Source: an uncultured Myxococcales bacterium
Lineage (GTDB): Bacteria; Myxococcota_A; UBA9042
Length of the DNA stretch: 64,000 nt
NCBI GenBank assembly: GCA_903842345.1
Contig: CAIMLR010000047.1
Span: 124,001 to 188,000, forward strand
Direction of reading: 5' to 3'
Shown here: piece by piece, positions 8,521-17,287 of the stretch
How positions within the stretch are numbered: the stretch's first letter is position 1
Layout: every line of letters starts with the position of its first letter
The notes under the pieces: model-generated
Database searches by the model: none
What the model was told of the DNA's origin: nothing
The model's input: only the letters and a program-made list of their open reading frames with translations
Program-made: the position numbers and the translations under genes

Positions 8521-10041
8521 ATGCAAAAAGTGCTCATCGCCAATCGCGGTGAAATCGCCGTGCGCATCGCCCGCGGGTGTCGCGTGCTCGGCATGCGGGC
8601 GGTCGCCGTGTACTCGGAGGCGGACGCACTGGCGCGGCACGTGCGCGCGGCGGATGAAGCCGTGTGCGTGGGTCCGGCGGAGTCGGCATTGTCGTACCTC
8701 AACGTGGCGGCGATTTTGGCCGCGGCCAAGCGCACGGGCGCGGATGCGATTCACCCCGGCTATGGCTTCCTGAGTGAGAACGTGGACTTCATGCGCGCCG
8801 TCGTGGCCGCGGGCTTGACGTGGATTGGCCCGCCGGCGGACGCGATTGCGCCGATTCAATCCAAGACTTCGGCCAAGGCTGTGGCGCAGGCGGCGGGCGT
8901 GCCGACCGCGCCGTCGGCCATTCTGGACGACCTGAGCGATGCAGGCATCGAGAAGGCCGCGGCTTTTGTCGGCTTTCCGCTGCTGGTCAAGCCGCAGGAT
9001 GGCGGCGGCGGCAAAGGCATGCAGCGCGTTGACCGCATGGCGGACTTGCGGACCGCCGTGGACACCGCGCGGCGGATCGCCAAGTCGGCGTTTGGCTCGG
9101 ACAAGCTGTTTATCGAGCGCTACGTCGAGGACGCGCGCCACGTGGAAGTGCAAGTGCTGGGCGATACGCACGGGACGACGGTGCATTGCTTTGAACGCGA
9201 ATGCAGCGTGCAGCGGCGCCACCAGAAGGTGATTGAAGAGTCGCCCTGCAACGTGTTGACCGCGGTGGAGCGCGAGGCCATCTGCGAGTCGGGGCGCGCG
9301 TTCGCTGCGCAGGTCGGTTACGTTGGCGCGGGCACGGTCGAGTTCCTGTTTGACCCGCAGCGGCGCGAGCACTACTTCCTGGAAATGAACACGCGCCTGC
9401 AGGTGGAGCATCCCGTCAGCGAGACGGTCATCGGCGTGGATCTGGTGGTTGCGCAGCTGCGGATTGCCCGCGGCGAGAAGCTGCAGGACATCCTGGCGGG
9501 CGGCGTGACGCAGCGCGGCCACGCGATTGAAGTGCGCGTCTATGCGGAGGATCCGGCCAATGGCTACGCGCCGCAGGCGGGGACGCTCCTGCGCGTGCGC
9601 TGGCCCGATGCGCCGTTTGTGCGCGTGGACGCCGGTTTTGAGAGCGGCGATGCCGTGCCGATGTTTTACGATCCGATGCTGGCGAAGATCATCGCCTGGG
9701 GCCGCGATCGCGAGGAGGCGCGGCATCGGCTGATGGCGGCGCTGCGCGAGACGGTTGTGCATGGCGTGGTGACGAACGTGCCGATGCTGCTGGCGCTGCT
9801 GGCGGAGCCGGCGTACGTCGCGTCAGAAGTGCACACGGGCTGGCTGGACAAGCAGTATGGCAACGAGGCGCCCGGGATGGGCAGCGCGTCCGGCCTGACG
9901 GCGATGGCGGCATTGGCGGCGGCAGGCCAGGGCGGACCGCTGGCCAGCAACGGCGCGGCGCACGCTGCAATACAGGCAGGCCCTGCCACGAGCGATCCCT
10001 GGACGGCGTTGGCTGGCTGGCGCGCGGGCGGTGCGGCATGA
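8521..10041 (+). CDS. liuD: Methylcrotonyl-CoA carboxylase biotin carboxylase subunit, without BCCP domain
   Basis: A 506-residue ATP-dependent biotin carboxylase. ANRGEIAVRIARGC opens the protein, HPGYGFLSEN follows, KPQDGGGGKGMQ is the ATP-grasp glycine loop, and ERECSVQRRHQKVIEE and EMNTRLQVEHPVSE carry the catalytic Glu, Lys and Arg. The protein ends soon after DPWTALAGWR, which in the fused MCC alpha subunit precedes the BT and biotinyl domains. Those domains are encoded by the next gene, which overlaps by four bases (ATGA). The alpha subunit, usually about 660 residues in one chain, is therefore split here. A Gly/Ala-rich stretch near 445-490 looks like a loose linker. Confidence 0.9.
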   Translation: MQKVLIANRGEIAVRIARGCRVLGMRAVAVYSEADALARHVRAADEAVCVGPAESALSYLNVAAILAAAKRTGADAIHPGYGFLSENVDFMRAVVAAGLTWIGPPADAIAPIQSKTSAKAVAQAAGVPTAPSAILDDLSDAGIEKAAAFVGFPLLVKPQDGGGGKGMQRVDRMADLRTAVDTARRIAKSAFGSDKLFIERYVEDARHVEVQVLGDTHGTTVHCFERECSVQRRHQKVIEESPCNVLTAVEREAICESGRAFAAQVGYVGAGTVEFLFDPQRREHYFLEMNTRLQVEHPVSETVIGVDLVVAQLRIARGEKLQDILAGGVTQRGHAIEVRVYAEDPANGYAPQAGTLLRVRWPDAPFVRVDAGFESGDAVPMFYDPMLAKIIAWGRDREEARHRLMAALRETVVHGVVTNVPMLLALLAEPAYVASEVHTGWLDKQYGNEAPGMGSASGLTAMAALAAAGQGGPLASNGAAHAAIQAGPATSDPWTALAGWRAGGAA

Positions 10042-10562
10042 AACGGATCTTTGAATCGCCCGACAACAGCCGCCTGGAATTGCTCGCGACGCCGTCGCCC
10101 GGCGGCTTGCTCCTATCCTGGAGCGCCGCGGACGGCATGACGTCCATGGAAGTGCTCGCCCGCCGCGCGCCCAACGGCGATTGGCTGCTGGAACACGACG
10201 GCATCACGCGTCCCGCGCTCGTCTCCATCGATCGCCAGAGCGTCTGGATTTCCAGCCTCGACGCCGGCGACGACTTGAGCGGCACCGTGCGTTTCCGCCG
10301 CATGGAGACCAAGCGCGGCACCACGGGCGTCGACCTTGGCGTGCGCTCGCCGATGACCGGCCGCGTCGTCGCCGTGCACGTGCAAGAGGGCGACATCGTG
10401 GAGAAAAATCAACCGCTCGTTGTCGTGGAAGCGATGAAGATGGAGCATGTGCTGCGGGCGCCGCGCGCGGGGCAAGTGCGCAAAGTCGCGTGCCAGGCGG
10501 GACAGTTGGTGGAAGGCGGCGCGGAGCTCGTCGAATTGCTGGACGCCGTCGCAGCGACTTGA
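10038..10562 (+). CDS. Biotin carboxyl carrier protein, split from MCC alpha
   Basis: A 174-residue protein ending in a biotinyl/lipoyl domain. The motif VVEAMKMEH places the biotinylated lysine at residue 134, and RSPMTGRVVAVHVQEGD is the first half of the hammerhead. The first about 90 residues resemble the BT-type beta domain that joins carboxylase halves in MCC and PCC. The four-base overlap with the biotin carboxylase gene indicates translational coupling, and together the two genes amount to one MCC alpha chain. A single-base change near the overlap would not restore fusion, because the frames differ and the N-terminus has its own start. Confidence 0.9.
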   Translation: MKRIFESPDNSRLELLATPSPGGLLLSWSAADGMTSMEVLARRAPNGDWLLEHDGITRPALVSIDRQSVWISSLDAGDDLSGTVRFRRMETKRGTTGVDLGVRSPMTGRVVAVHVQEGDIVEKNQPLVVVEAMKMEHVLRAPRAGQVRKVACQAGQLVEGGAELVELLDAVAAT

Positions 10563-10571
10563 GGCAGACAA

Positions 10572-11528
10572 ATGACGCCGCAGCAGACGATCCCGCAGAT
10601 TACCGGCAGCGGCCCCAAGCGCGTGACGATCGTGGAGGTCGGGCCGCGCGACGGCCTGCAGAACGAGCGCGTGCGCGTGCCAACTGCGACGAAGGTCAAG
10701 TTCATCGAGGCGCTCGCGGACGCGGGGCTTCAGCGCATTGAGGCGACGTCGTTTGTGCTGCCAACCGCCGTTCCGCAGCTGGCGGACGCGGAGGCGGTCT
10801 TTGCCCAACTGAAGCGCAAGCCGGGCGTGCGCTACTCCGCGCTGGTGCCCAATCTGCGCGGGATGCACCGCGCTGAAGCCGCAGACGTCAAGGAAATCGC
10901 GGTCTTCACGGCGGCGACCGAGACTTTTGTCCGCCACAATATCCGCATGACGCTCGACGAGTCGTTCCAGCACTTTGCTCCGGTCATCGCCGAGGCCCAG
11001 GAGCGGAACATGGCCGTCCGCGGTTACGTCTCCACGGTTTTTGGCTGCCCGTATGAAGGCGCGGTGACGCCGGAGCAAGGCATTGCGGTCGCGGAGCGGC
11101 TGTTTGCCCTGGGCGTGCAGGAAGTGTCCGTGGGCGACACGATTGGCGTCGCGACGCCGGGCGACGTGATGCGCTGGCTGCGCGCCGCGGAAGGGCGCCT
11201 GCCATTTGACCGGCTCGCCCTGCATTTCCACGACACCCGCGGGACGGCGCTCGCCAATGTGCTCATCGGCCTGGAATTCGGCATCCGCACGTTCGATTCG
11301 ACGGCGGGCGGCGTCGGCGGCTGTCCGTTTGCGCCGGGCGCGAGCGGCAATCTCGCCACGGAGGACCTGCTGTACACGCTGCACGGCTTGGGCTACGAGA
11401 CGGGCGTGGACCTCGACAAGGTCGTGGAAGCCAGCCAGATCATTGCGCAGTGTCTGGACCACATGCTGCCGAGCCGGGTCTATCAAGCCTCGCGCGTGAA
11501 GAGCTGTCTGCCGGTGGGGCACATGTAG
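10572..11528 (+). CDS. liuE: Hydroxymethylglutaryl-CoA lyase
   Basis: A 318-residue TIM-barrel lyase that cleaves HMG-CoA to acetoacetate and acetyl-CoA, the last step of leucine degradation. VEVGPRDGLQNE carries the metal-binding Asp, FHDTRGTALANV the metal-binding His and Asp-containing loop, and GGVGGCPFAPGASGNLATED is the signature loop with the catalytic Cys. It begins nine bases after the BCCP gene and belongs to the same operon. Isovaleryl-CoA dehydrogenase, which would complete the pathway, is not in the window. Confidence 0.94.
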   Translation: MTPQQTIPQITGSGPKRVTIVEVGPRDGLQNERVRVPTATKVKFIEALADAGLQRIEATSFVLPTAVPQLADAEAVFAQLKRKPGVRYSALVPNLRGMHRAEAADVKEIAVFTAATETFVRHNIRMTLDESFQHFAPVIAEAQERNMAVRGYVSTVFGCPYEGAVTPEQGIAVAERLFALGVQEVSVGDTIGVATPGDVMRWLRAAEGRLPFDRLALHFHDTRGTALANVLIGLEFGIRTFDSTAGGVGGCPFAPGASGNLATEDLLYTLHGLGYETGVDLDKVVEASQIIAQCLDHMLPSRVYQASRVKSCLPVGHM

Positions 11529-11537
11529 GAGGCGAGG

Positions 11538-12422
11538 ATGGCTGACGTGGCGCAGGTAGAACGCGAGATTCCGCTCAACCTGTACCGCCACGGCGCGCCG
11601 CTGCTGGTGCGCGTGCTGGCCAATCGCCGACTGACGCCGCTGGATTGCGCCAATGAAGTGCACCACGTGACGGTGCAGTTTCCCGACGGCGCGTTTCCGT
11701 TCCTGGAAGGACAAAGCGCGGGGATGGCGCCCCCTGGCTTGAACGCGCGCGGGCGGGCACATGTGCCGCGCCTGTACTCGATTGCGTGCGACCGCGACGG
11801 CGAGGCGGGCCTGGCGAACACGCTGAGCCTGTGCGTCAAGCGCGTCGTGTTCACGACCGAATCAGGCAACGAGGCGCACGGACTCGCGTCCAACATGCTC
11901 TGCGACGCGCAGCCGGGCGATGAACTGCCGATGACGGGACCCGCGGGCCGCGATTTTGTCCTGCCCGATGAGCCGACGGCAAACTACCTGCTGATCGCGA
12001 CGGGCACGGGCGTCGCGCCGTTTCGCGGCTTTGCCGAGCGTCGCGCGAAATGGCCGCAGGAAGGTCGCGGCAAGATGTGGCTGTTCTTTGGCGTGCAGAC
12101 GCACGGCGACGCGCTCTATGCCGACGAGTGGCAGGCGTTCGCGCAGGATCCGGATTTCCGCGTGACGTACGCGTTCTCGCGCGAGGAGCAGACCGCCGAC
12201 GGCCGCCGCATGTACGTGCAGGACCGGATGCGCGAGGCGGGCGAGGCGCTGGTGGCGTTTGTGCGCGGCGGGAACACGCACGTGTACATCTGCGGCATCA
12301 AGGGCATGGAACTGGGCATCGAAGAGGCGTTTGGCGCGCTGGCGCACGCCGCGGGCGTGAGTTGGCCGGAACTGCGGCAAGAGCTGCGGTTGGCGGGGCG
12401 CTGGCATTTGGAGGTCTATTAG
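11538..12422 (+). CDS. Ferredoxin/flavodoxin-NADP(+) reductase, plant type
   Basis: A 294-residue FAD enzyme moving electrons between NADPH and ferredoxin or flavodoxin. RLYSIA is the FAD-binding RxYS motif, LCVKRVVFTT and GLASNMLCDAQPGDE follow as in plant-type reductases, GTGVAPFRGF is the nucleotide-binding turn, and VYICGIKGMELGIEEAF the NADP-domain cysteine segment. The chain ends in Tyr (WHLEVY), as in many plastid-type enzymes, where the terminal aromatic stacks on FAD. A GGCGAGG box precedes ATG 11538. It starts nine bases after HMG-CoA lyase and converges with the MFS gene, overlapping it by four bases. Its redox partner is not visible here. Confidence 0.88.
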   Translation: MADVAQVEREIPLNLYRHGAPLLVRVLANRRLTPLDCANEVHHVTVQFPDGAFPFLEGQSAGMAPPGLNARGRAHVPRLYSIACDRDGEAGLANTLSLCVKRVVFTTESGNEAHGLASNMLCDAQPGDELPMTGPAGRDFVLPDEPTANYLLIATGTGVAPFRGFAERRAKWPQEGRGKMWLFFGVQTHGDALYADEWQAFAQDPDFRVTYAFSREEQTADGRRMYVQDRMREAGEALVAFVRGGNTHVYICGIKGMELGIEEAFGALAHAAGVSWPELRQELRLAGRWHLEVY

Positions 12423-13660
12423 CGGTTGGGGCCTGCAGCGGCCGCTCGGGCGATCGCGTCGCGATTTGCCTGCACCTGCTGCCAGACGAACCACAGCGCG
12501 ACGGGCAGCGTCAGCGTGAGCGTCATCGACAGCAGCGCCAGCGTCTGCATCCCGTGGAGGCTCTTGTCCGGCAGCGCGACGAGGACCTCGGACGACAGGA
12601 AGGCGCCACACGCCGCGGCCATGTGCTGGACGGCCGAGCTGAGCGACATGAAGCGTGCGCGCTCGTGTGGCGCCGGTACCAGCGTCATCAGCGTGTTGAT
12701 GGGCACGTTGCGAAAGCCCATCGCGGTGAAGAACAGGACGAAGATCGCCCACACCGGCAGGATCGGCGGCGCGCTGCCAAAGCCCGCCCAGATGACCGCG
12801 ACGGCCATCAGGCAGCCAAAGGTCGCGACGAGAAACGGCCCGTAGCGGTCGATGAGGCGGCCGGCGAGCCGCGTGACGAGAAAGCTGACGGCGCCGCCAG
12901 CGAGGTACATCTTGCCGAGATCGTTGCGCGGAAAGTGCAGGTTCAACTGCACGTACGGCGAAATGTTGGGGATGAGCAGGAAGCTGGACATGAAGAGCAG
13001 GACCGCGACAAGGTAGGCCAGGAGCATGACCGGGCGGGTAAAGAGCGAGGACCACGGCGTTTGCGCGTAGTCGACGGGGCGCTCCAGGTGCGTGGTCATG
13101 GGCGGCAACTGGCGGATGCCAAAACCGGCGACGACCAAACCGAGACCGGCGACGGCGAAGAACGGCATGCGCCAGCCGCCGATGCGCGCGAGTTCGAGAC
13201 CGGCGGGGACGCCGAGCGTGGAGGCGACGGCAAACGCGCTCATGACGGCGCCCATGGCGCGACCGCGGCGTTCAGGCGGGACCCGGTCGGCGATGATGGC
13301 CAGGGCCAGCGACGTGGCGGGGCCACCGAAAGCGCCTGCGACGACGCGGGCGGCGATGAGGCTGGGCAAGTCCCACGCCATGCCGCCCAGCGCAGTGCCG
13401 ATGACGAGGCCCAACATGGCGAGGCCGAGCGCCTTGCGGCGGTCGAAGTTCTCCAGGAAGAGCGAGCCGAGGAGGCCGGAGACGGCCGCAGCTGCGGTGT
13501 ACGAACCGCCGATGTAGCCGAGGTGCGTCGGATCGATGCCGAGGCCCTTGGCGAAGTCGGGGCCAAGGGGCATGACCATCATGAAATCCAGCACATTGAC
13601 GAACTGGACGGCACCGACGAAGAAAATGATGGAACGTTCAGACGTGGACGCGCGGGACAT
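12419..13660 (-). CDS. MFS transporter, drug/metabolite exporter type
   Basis: A 413-residue polytopic protein with about twelve transmembrane segments, close to the usual size for the DHA1 group. The N-terminal region (FFVGAVQFVNVLDFMMVMPL) has the typical TM1 pattern, and GPDFAKGLGIDPTHLGYIGG with LFLENFDRRKAL corresponds to the first loop. ADRVPPERRGRAMGAVMSAF is a motif found after TM4-5. The substrate is unknown. It lies 115 bp downstream of the SDR gene on the same strand, and the two may be co-expressed. Confidence 0.85.
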   Translation of the reverse strand: MSRASTSERSIIFFVGAVQFVNVLDFMMVMPLGPDFAKGLGIDPTHLGYIGGSYTAAAAVSGLLGSLFLENFDRRKALGLAMLGLVIGTALGGMAWDLPSLIAARVVAGAFGGPATSLALAIIADRVPPERRGRAMGAVMSAFAVASTLGVPAGLELARIGGWRMPFFAVAGLGLVVAGFGIRQLPPMTTHLERPVDYAQTPWSSLFTRPVMLLAYLVAVLLFMSSFLLIPNISPYVQLNLHFPRNDLGKMYLAGGAVSFLVTRLAGRLIDRYGPFLVATFGCLMAVAVIWAGFGSAPPILPVWAIFVLFFTAMGFRNVPINTLMTLVPAPHERARFMSLSSAVQHMAAACGAFLSSEVLVALPDKSLHGMQTLALLSMTLTLTLPVALWFVWQQVQANRDAIARAAAAGPNR

Positions 13661-13775
13661 GCGGGGACTCGACGCGGTCAGACGCGCGGGGATGATGCTA
13701 CTGGTCCTCGCGCGGCGTCACAACGCACTGCGTCATGAAGCGGCGGGTTTGCTGCGAAATGTTGCGCAGCCGCGG

Positions 13776-14651
13776 CTACTTCTTGAACTGCTCGGGCGCG
13801 CCGTCGGGACGATGGAAGCCCTGAAACGCCGGTATTTTGTCGTGCGGATCCAGCGGCCAGGTCGGTTGCTTGGCCAGCGACGAGCCGCCATCGACCCGGA
13901 TCGTCGCGCCGGTGATGTAGGCCGCGGCGGGCGTCAGCAGGAACACCGTCGCCGAAGACACTTCTGATTCCGTCCCGAGCCGCGCCGACGGATTCATGCG
14001 CATCCAGCCAGCCGCCATCTCCTGCACCGGCTCCGGATAGTTGGCGAGGCCCGACGACAAAATGCCGCCCGGCGCCACGGCGTTGACGCGCACGCCGCGG
14101 GACGCCCATTCAATGCCCAGCGACTGCGTGAGGTTGACGACCGCCGCGCGCGCCGCGCCCGTGTGCGAGAGGCCGGGAAAGCCGTTCCACATCTCCGCGA
14201 CGATGCTGACGATCGCGCCGCCGTGCTCTTCCATCGTGCGGTTGAACACGGATTGCGTGACCCAGAACGTGCCGTTCAGGTTGGTGTCGATGACGGCGCG
14301 CCAGCCCTTGGGGCGGATGCTCTCGGCTTCGCAGACGAATTGGCCGCCGGCGTTGTTGACGAGGAAATCGATGCGGCCGTACGTGGCGACAAGCTCGGCG
14401 ATGACCGCGTCGACGTTTTCCTCGTCGCGGATGTTTATCGTGCGGAAGTCGGCCTTGCCGCCGTCGGCGATGATCTCGGCGACGGTGGCTTGGAGCGGCT
14501 CTTCGCGGCGCGCGGCGAGGATGACGGTGGCGCCCAGGCTGGCCAGTTCGTGGGCGATGCAGCGGCCGATGCCCGTGCCGCCGCCGGTGATGAGCGCGAC
14601 TTTGCCGGCGAAGAGGTTGGGGCGGAACATGCTGTTGTAGTGGTCACTCAT
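13776..14651 (-). CDS. PECR-like short-chain dehydrogenase/reductase
   Basis: A 291-residue SDR. I start it at ATG 14651 (MSDHYNSMF), which follows a GAGGA box; the upstream part of the track ORF is low-complexity. TGGGTGIG near the N-terminus is the cofactor glycine motif and NNAGG the structural motif. The usual YxxxK catalytic pair is absent: the aligned stretch reads HTGAARAAVVNLTQSLGIEW, as in the peroxisomal trans-2-enoyl-CoA reductase (PECR) and dienoyl-CoA reductase group, which use other residues. An NADPH-dependent enoyl-CoA reductase acting on acyl-CoAs is the likely role (inference). The C-terminus extends past the SDR core with a Pro-rich tail. It is divergent from the DUF4139 gene. 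Confidence 0.8.
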   Translation of the reverse strand: MSDHYNSMFRPNLFAGKVALITGGGTGIGRCIAHELASLGATVILAARREEPLQATVAEIIADGGKADFRTINIRDEENVDAVIAELVATYGRIDFLVNNAGGQFVCEAESIRPKGWRAVIDTNLNGTFWVTQSVFNRTMEEHGGAIVSIVAEMWNGFPGLSHTGAARAAVVNLTQSLGIEWASRGVRVNAVAPGGILSSGLANYPEPVQEMAAGWMRMNPSARLGTESEVSSATVFLLTPAAAYITGATIRVDGGSSLAKQPTWPLDPHDKIPAFQGFHRPDGAPEQFKK

Positions 14652-14787
14652 GGCAATCCTCGGGCTGCGGCGAAAACGGACGCGAAGCATAGCGACGTCG
14701 CCTGCGCGTGGCCATAGATCGTTGTCCAACGCGGCGCGTCCCACTCCCCAGCACCATCACCCACCTTCGGTGCGCAGGAGTCCCACC

Positions 14788-16950
14788 ATGAAACGTCCTC
14801 TCTTCGCCGTCGTCGCGCTGATTTCCCTCATCGCCCAGGCTTGCACGCAACACACGAGCTACGTCAAAGCCGATACTGCCGCGCTTGGCCGCGTCGTCGT
14901 CTACCGCAACGGCATCGCGTATTACGAGCGCAAGGCCAGCGTCGACAGCGACAAACTGACGATGAAGGTGCCGGCGGACAAGGTTGACGATTTCCTCAAG
15001 TCGCTGACGGTCGCGGACGCCAGGACGGGGCTGCCGCTGCCGGTTTCGTTTCCCGCGCCGGGCCAGCAAAGCGCCGACGGCCAGGTGGAGATGACGATCC
15101 AGCTGCCGGACAAGACGCATCGGGATATCCTGCTGACGTACGTCACGGAGGCGCCGGCGTGGAAGCCGAGCTACCGCGTGATGGTGTCCGACGCGGGAAA
15201 AGTCGACCTGCAGGGCTGGGCAGTCGTGGACAACACGTCCGGCGAGGACTGGAACGCGGTGAAGGTTGGCGTGGGATCGAGCTCCGCGCTTTCCTTCCGC
15301 TTTGACCTCCACAGCATCCGGCTTGTGCACCGCGAGACGCTGCAGAGCCAGGACACCTTCGCCAAGGCGCCGCCCTTGGGGGGCAGCCTCATCGCGTCGG
15401 CGGGGGACGAGACGATTGTCGCGCAGCTGGACGACGCCGAGATCCTGCGCGAAGCGGGCCATCCGGACGTGGCGATGGAGACGATCGCGATGGCCAAGGC
15501 GCCGCGCGACGTGGCGATGCGCCGGGAGATGGCCAAGGCGGAGAGCCGGAGCAACCACGCGATGGGCGGTCTGGAAGGGCCGATGGCGGCGCAGGGCTTC
15601 ATGCGCGTCGGTCCAAGCGTCGGGGCGCCGGCACCGCAGTACAAGATGGCCGGCAAGGACGCGGCGGCCAATGAGGAGCAGCGGCTGCGGAGCTTGGCGG
15701 ATTCGCTCAAGGGCAAGAAGTCCAACATCGTGATCGAAGGTTATGCCAATGGCGGTGAAGCAGATGCCAACGACAAGGCACTGGACCGCGCGAATCTGCT
15801 GCGCAATCAGCTGATCGAGCGCGGAGTGGCGCCGGCGCAACTGCAGGCGGTCGCGCGCGGCGTTGTCACGGGACAGAAGGCCGGCGTGCGGCTTGTCGAG
15901 CAGAAGAACACCGCGGACGGGGCCAAGACGCCGGATGACAACGGCGCGCCGGTGGGTGAGAGCCATTTTGAGTCGGGCACGCCGATGACGGTGCTCAAGG
16001 GCACGTCGGCGATGGTCAGCGTCGTGCAGGGCGCGGCGAACGGCGAAGTTGTCTATCTGTATGACGCCGAGGGCACCCACGGCGACGCCAAGTACGCGTT
16101 CCGCTCCGTGCGCTTCATCAACCCGACAACGTCGACCCTGGAAACCGGTCCAGTGACGGTCTATGGCTCGGGTCGATTCATCGGCGAAGGCTTGACGGAT
16201 CCGATCCCGCCGGGAGCGACGGCTGTGGTGCCGTTCGCCCTGGACCGCCAGGTCGTCGTCGATCGGGACGGCTCAACGGGCGATCGCATCAGCAAGCTCG
16301 TCAAGCTCAACCGCGGCGCGTTGACGGCCGAGGTCATGCATCAGAAGACGACCAAGCTGAAGATCACCAACCGGCTCGGGACGGCCACGACGGTGCTTGT
16401 CCGCCACAATGTTGCGCGCGGGTGGAACATCACGAAGTCGCCAAAGATCGTTGAGAAGTTTGGTGATTCGCACCTGTTTGGCCTGGAAATCGGTCCGCAT
16501 GAGAGCAAGACCATCGAGATCGAGGAGGCGACGCCGCTCACGCGCACGGTCGATTTGCGGACGCCGATGGGGTTGGACCTCGTGAAGGTGTGGATCGACT
16601 CGGCCAAGGACGCGCCGGATGCGGTGAAGGGCCTGAAGCAGGTGCTGCAGTTCCACACGGACATGGCCAAGGCGACGGAGACGATTGAGAGCCTGCGCGA
16701 GCGCGCCGACGAATACCGCAACCGCTTGGATGAACTGCACGCGCAGTTGTTTAGCCTCAAGGCGGTGAAAACGGCCGGTCCGCTGATGACGCACCTGCAG
16801 CAGAAAATGAAGGAGATGAGCGACAAGGTGAGTTCGGGGACGCTGGCGATCGTCGCGGAGCAGGAGAAGTTGCTGCTGGCCAAGGTCAAGTTCCACGATG
16901 CGCTCGCGGAGTTGACGATCGAGAAATCGGCAGTCGCTTCCGCGAAGTGA
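14788..16950 (+). CDS. DUF4139 lipoprotein with inserted OmpA-like segment
   Basis: A 720-residue exported protein. ATG 14788 follows AGGAG and opens a lipoprotein signal (LISLIAQAC at the cut). The first half has YVTEAPAWKPSYRVMV and VVDNTSGEDWNAVKV, and the second half VYGSGRFIGEGLTDPIPPG with VPFALDRQVVVDRDG; both belong to the DUF4139/mucoidy-inhibitor-A-like family of beta-rich envelope proteins. Between them, near 295-360, lies a segment like the OmpA peptidoglycan-binding fold (IVIEGYANGGEAD, then LDRANLLRNQLIERG). The C-terminal about 110 residues are predicted coiled coil (ETIESLRERADEYRNRLDEL). Function is unknown; a cell-wall-anchored envelope role is inferred from the inserted segment. 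Confidence 0.75.
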   Translation: MKRPLFAVVALISLIAQACTQHTSYVKADTAALGRVVVYRNGIAYYERKASVDSDKLTMKVPADKVDDFLKSLTVADARTGLPLPVSFPAPGQQSADGQVEMTIQLPDKTHRDILLTYVTEAPAWKPSYRVMVSDAGKVDLQGWAVVDNTSGEDWNAVKVGVGSSSALSFRFDLHSIRLVHRETLQSQDTFAKAPPLGGSLIASAGDETIVAQLDDAEILREAGHPDVAMETIAMAKAPRDVAMRREMAKAESRSNHAMGGLEGPMAAQGFMRVGPSVGAPAPQYKMAGKDAAANEEQRLRSLADSLKGKKSNIVIEGYANGGEADANDKALDRANLLRNQLIERGVAPAQLQAVARGVVTGQKAGVRLVEQKNTADGAKTPDDNGAPVGESHFESGTPMTVLKGTSAMVSVVQGAANGEVVYLYDAEGTHGDAKYAFRSVRFINPTTSTLETGPVTVYGSGRFIGEGLTDPIPPGATAVVPFALDRQVVVDRDGSTGDRISKLVKLNRGALTAEVMHQKTTKLKITNRLGTATTVLVRHNVARGWNITKSPKIVEKFGDSHLFGLEIGPHESKTIEIEEATPLTRTVDLRTPMGLDLVKVWIDSAKDAPDAVKGLKQVLQFHTDMAKATETIESLRERADEYRNRLDELHAQLFSLKAVKTAGPLMTHLQQKMKEMSDKVSSGTLAIVAEQEKLLLAKVKFHDALAELTIEKSAVASAK

Positions 16951-17129
16951 AGAAAGTTTGGACGCGCCCCGCGGCAAAACCCGCGAATCCGCGAATACCA
17001 ACTGCGGGGTCGAGCTGGGCCCCTGTCCATGCACCGACCCGCTGCGTACGGCCGGCGAAGGCGTGGACCCACAACTGGCTGCCGATCGGCGCGCGCGAAC
17101 AACGCGACGCCGGGGATGGCAGGGCGGCG

Positions 17130-17143
17130 CAGCGGAAACGCTG
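17130..17143 (+). repeat. Hairpin with GAAA tetraloop
   Basis: CAGCGGAAACGCTG has perfect 5-bp arms and a GAAA (GNRA-type) loop. Its 3' arm overlaps the 3' partner of the longer pairing with 17065-17073, so the two are alternatives. Confidence 0.5.
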
Positions 17144-17154
17144 TGGGTCCGCGT

Positions 17155-17187
17155 GAATTCCGGGCCGCGATGAGCGGCCGGGAGTTC
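17155..17187 (+). repeat. 14-bp-arm stem-loop
   Basis: GAATTCCGGGCCGC and GCGGCCGGGAGTTC flank GATGA. Twelve Watson-Crick pairs, one U-G wobble and one mismatch form on plus-strand RNA. Confidence 0.6.
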
Positions 17188-17195
17188 CAGGTGGG

Positions 17196-17221
17196 GTGTA
17201 TCCAGCGGAAGCTGGGTACAC
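17196..17221 (+). repeat. 11-bp-arm stem-loop with GGAA tetraloop
   Basis: GTGTATCCAGC and GCTGGGTACAC flank GGAA, a GNRA-type loop. All eleven positions pair on plus-strand RNA, one as U-G. The minus strand would have an A-C mismatch there, which hints that plus-strand RNA is the relevant form. Confidence 0.6.
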
Positions 17222-17287
17222 GGCGGGGGAGGCTTTGGCTGGGCCGTGTGGAGGCCCGGCGCGAAGGGCGAGTCAGCCCCAGCGCCC

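Larger units (their letters stand above)
16951..17287. other. Structured intergenic region between convergent genes
   Basis: No gene is evident in this stretch between the ends of the DUF4139 and PAP2 genes. It is dense in complementary segments: CCCCGC (16967) with GCGGGG (17004), GGACCCACA (17065-17073) with TGTGGGTCC (17142-17150), and the three hairpins listed separately. Several pairings need U-G wobbles that exist only in plus-strand RNA. No T-run follows any stem, so a classical intrinsic terminator is not shown. Confidence 0.6.

Noticed and set aside
12050-13738. 562-codon plus-strand ORF
   Set aside because: Antisense to the MFS gene and overlapping the end of the reductase; low-complexity composition.
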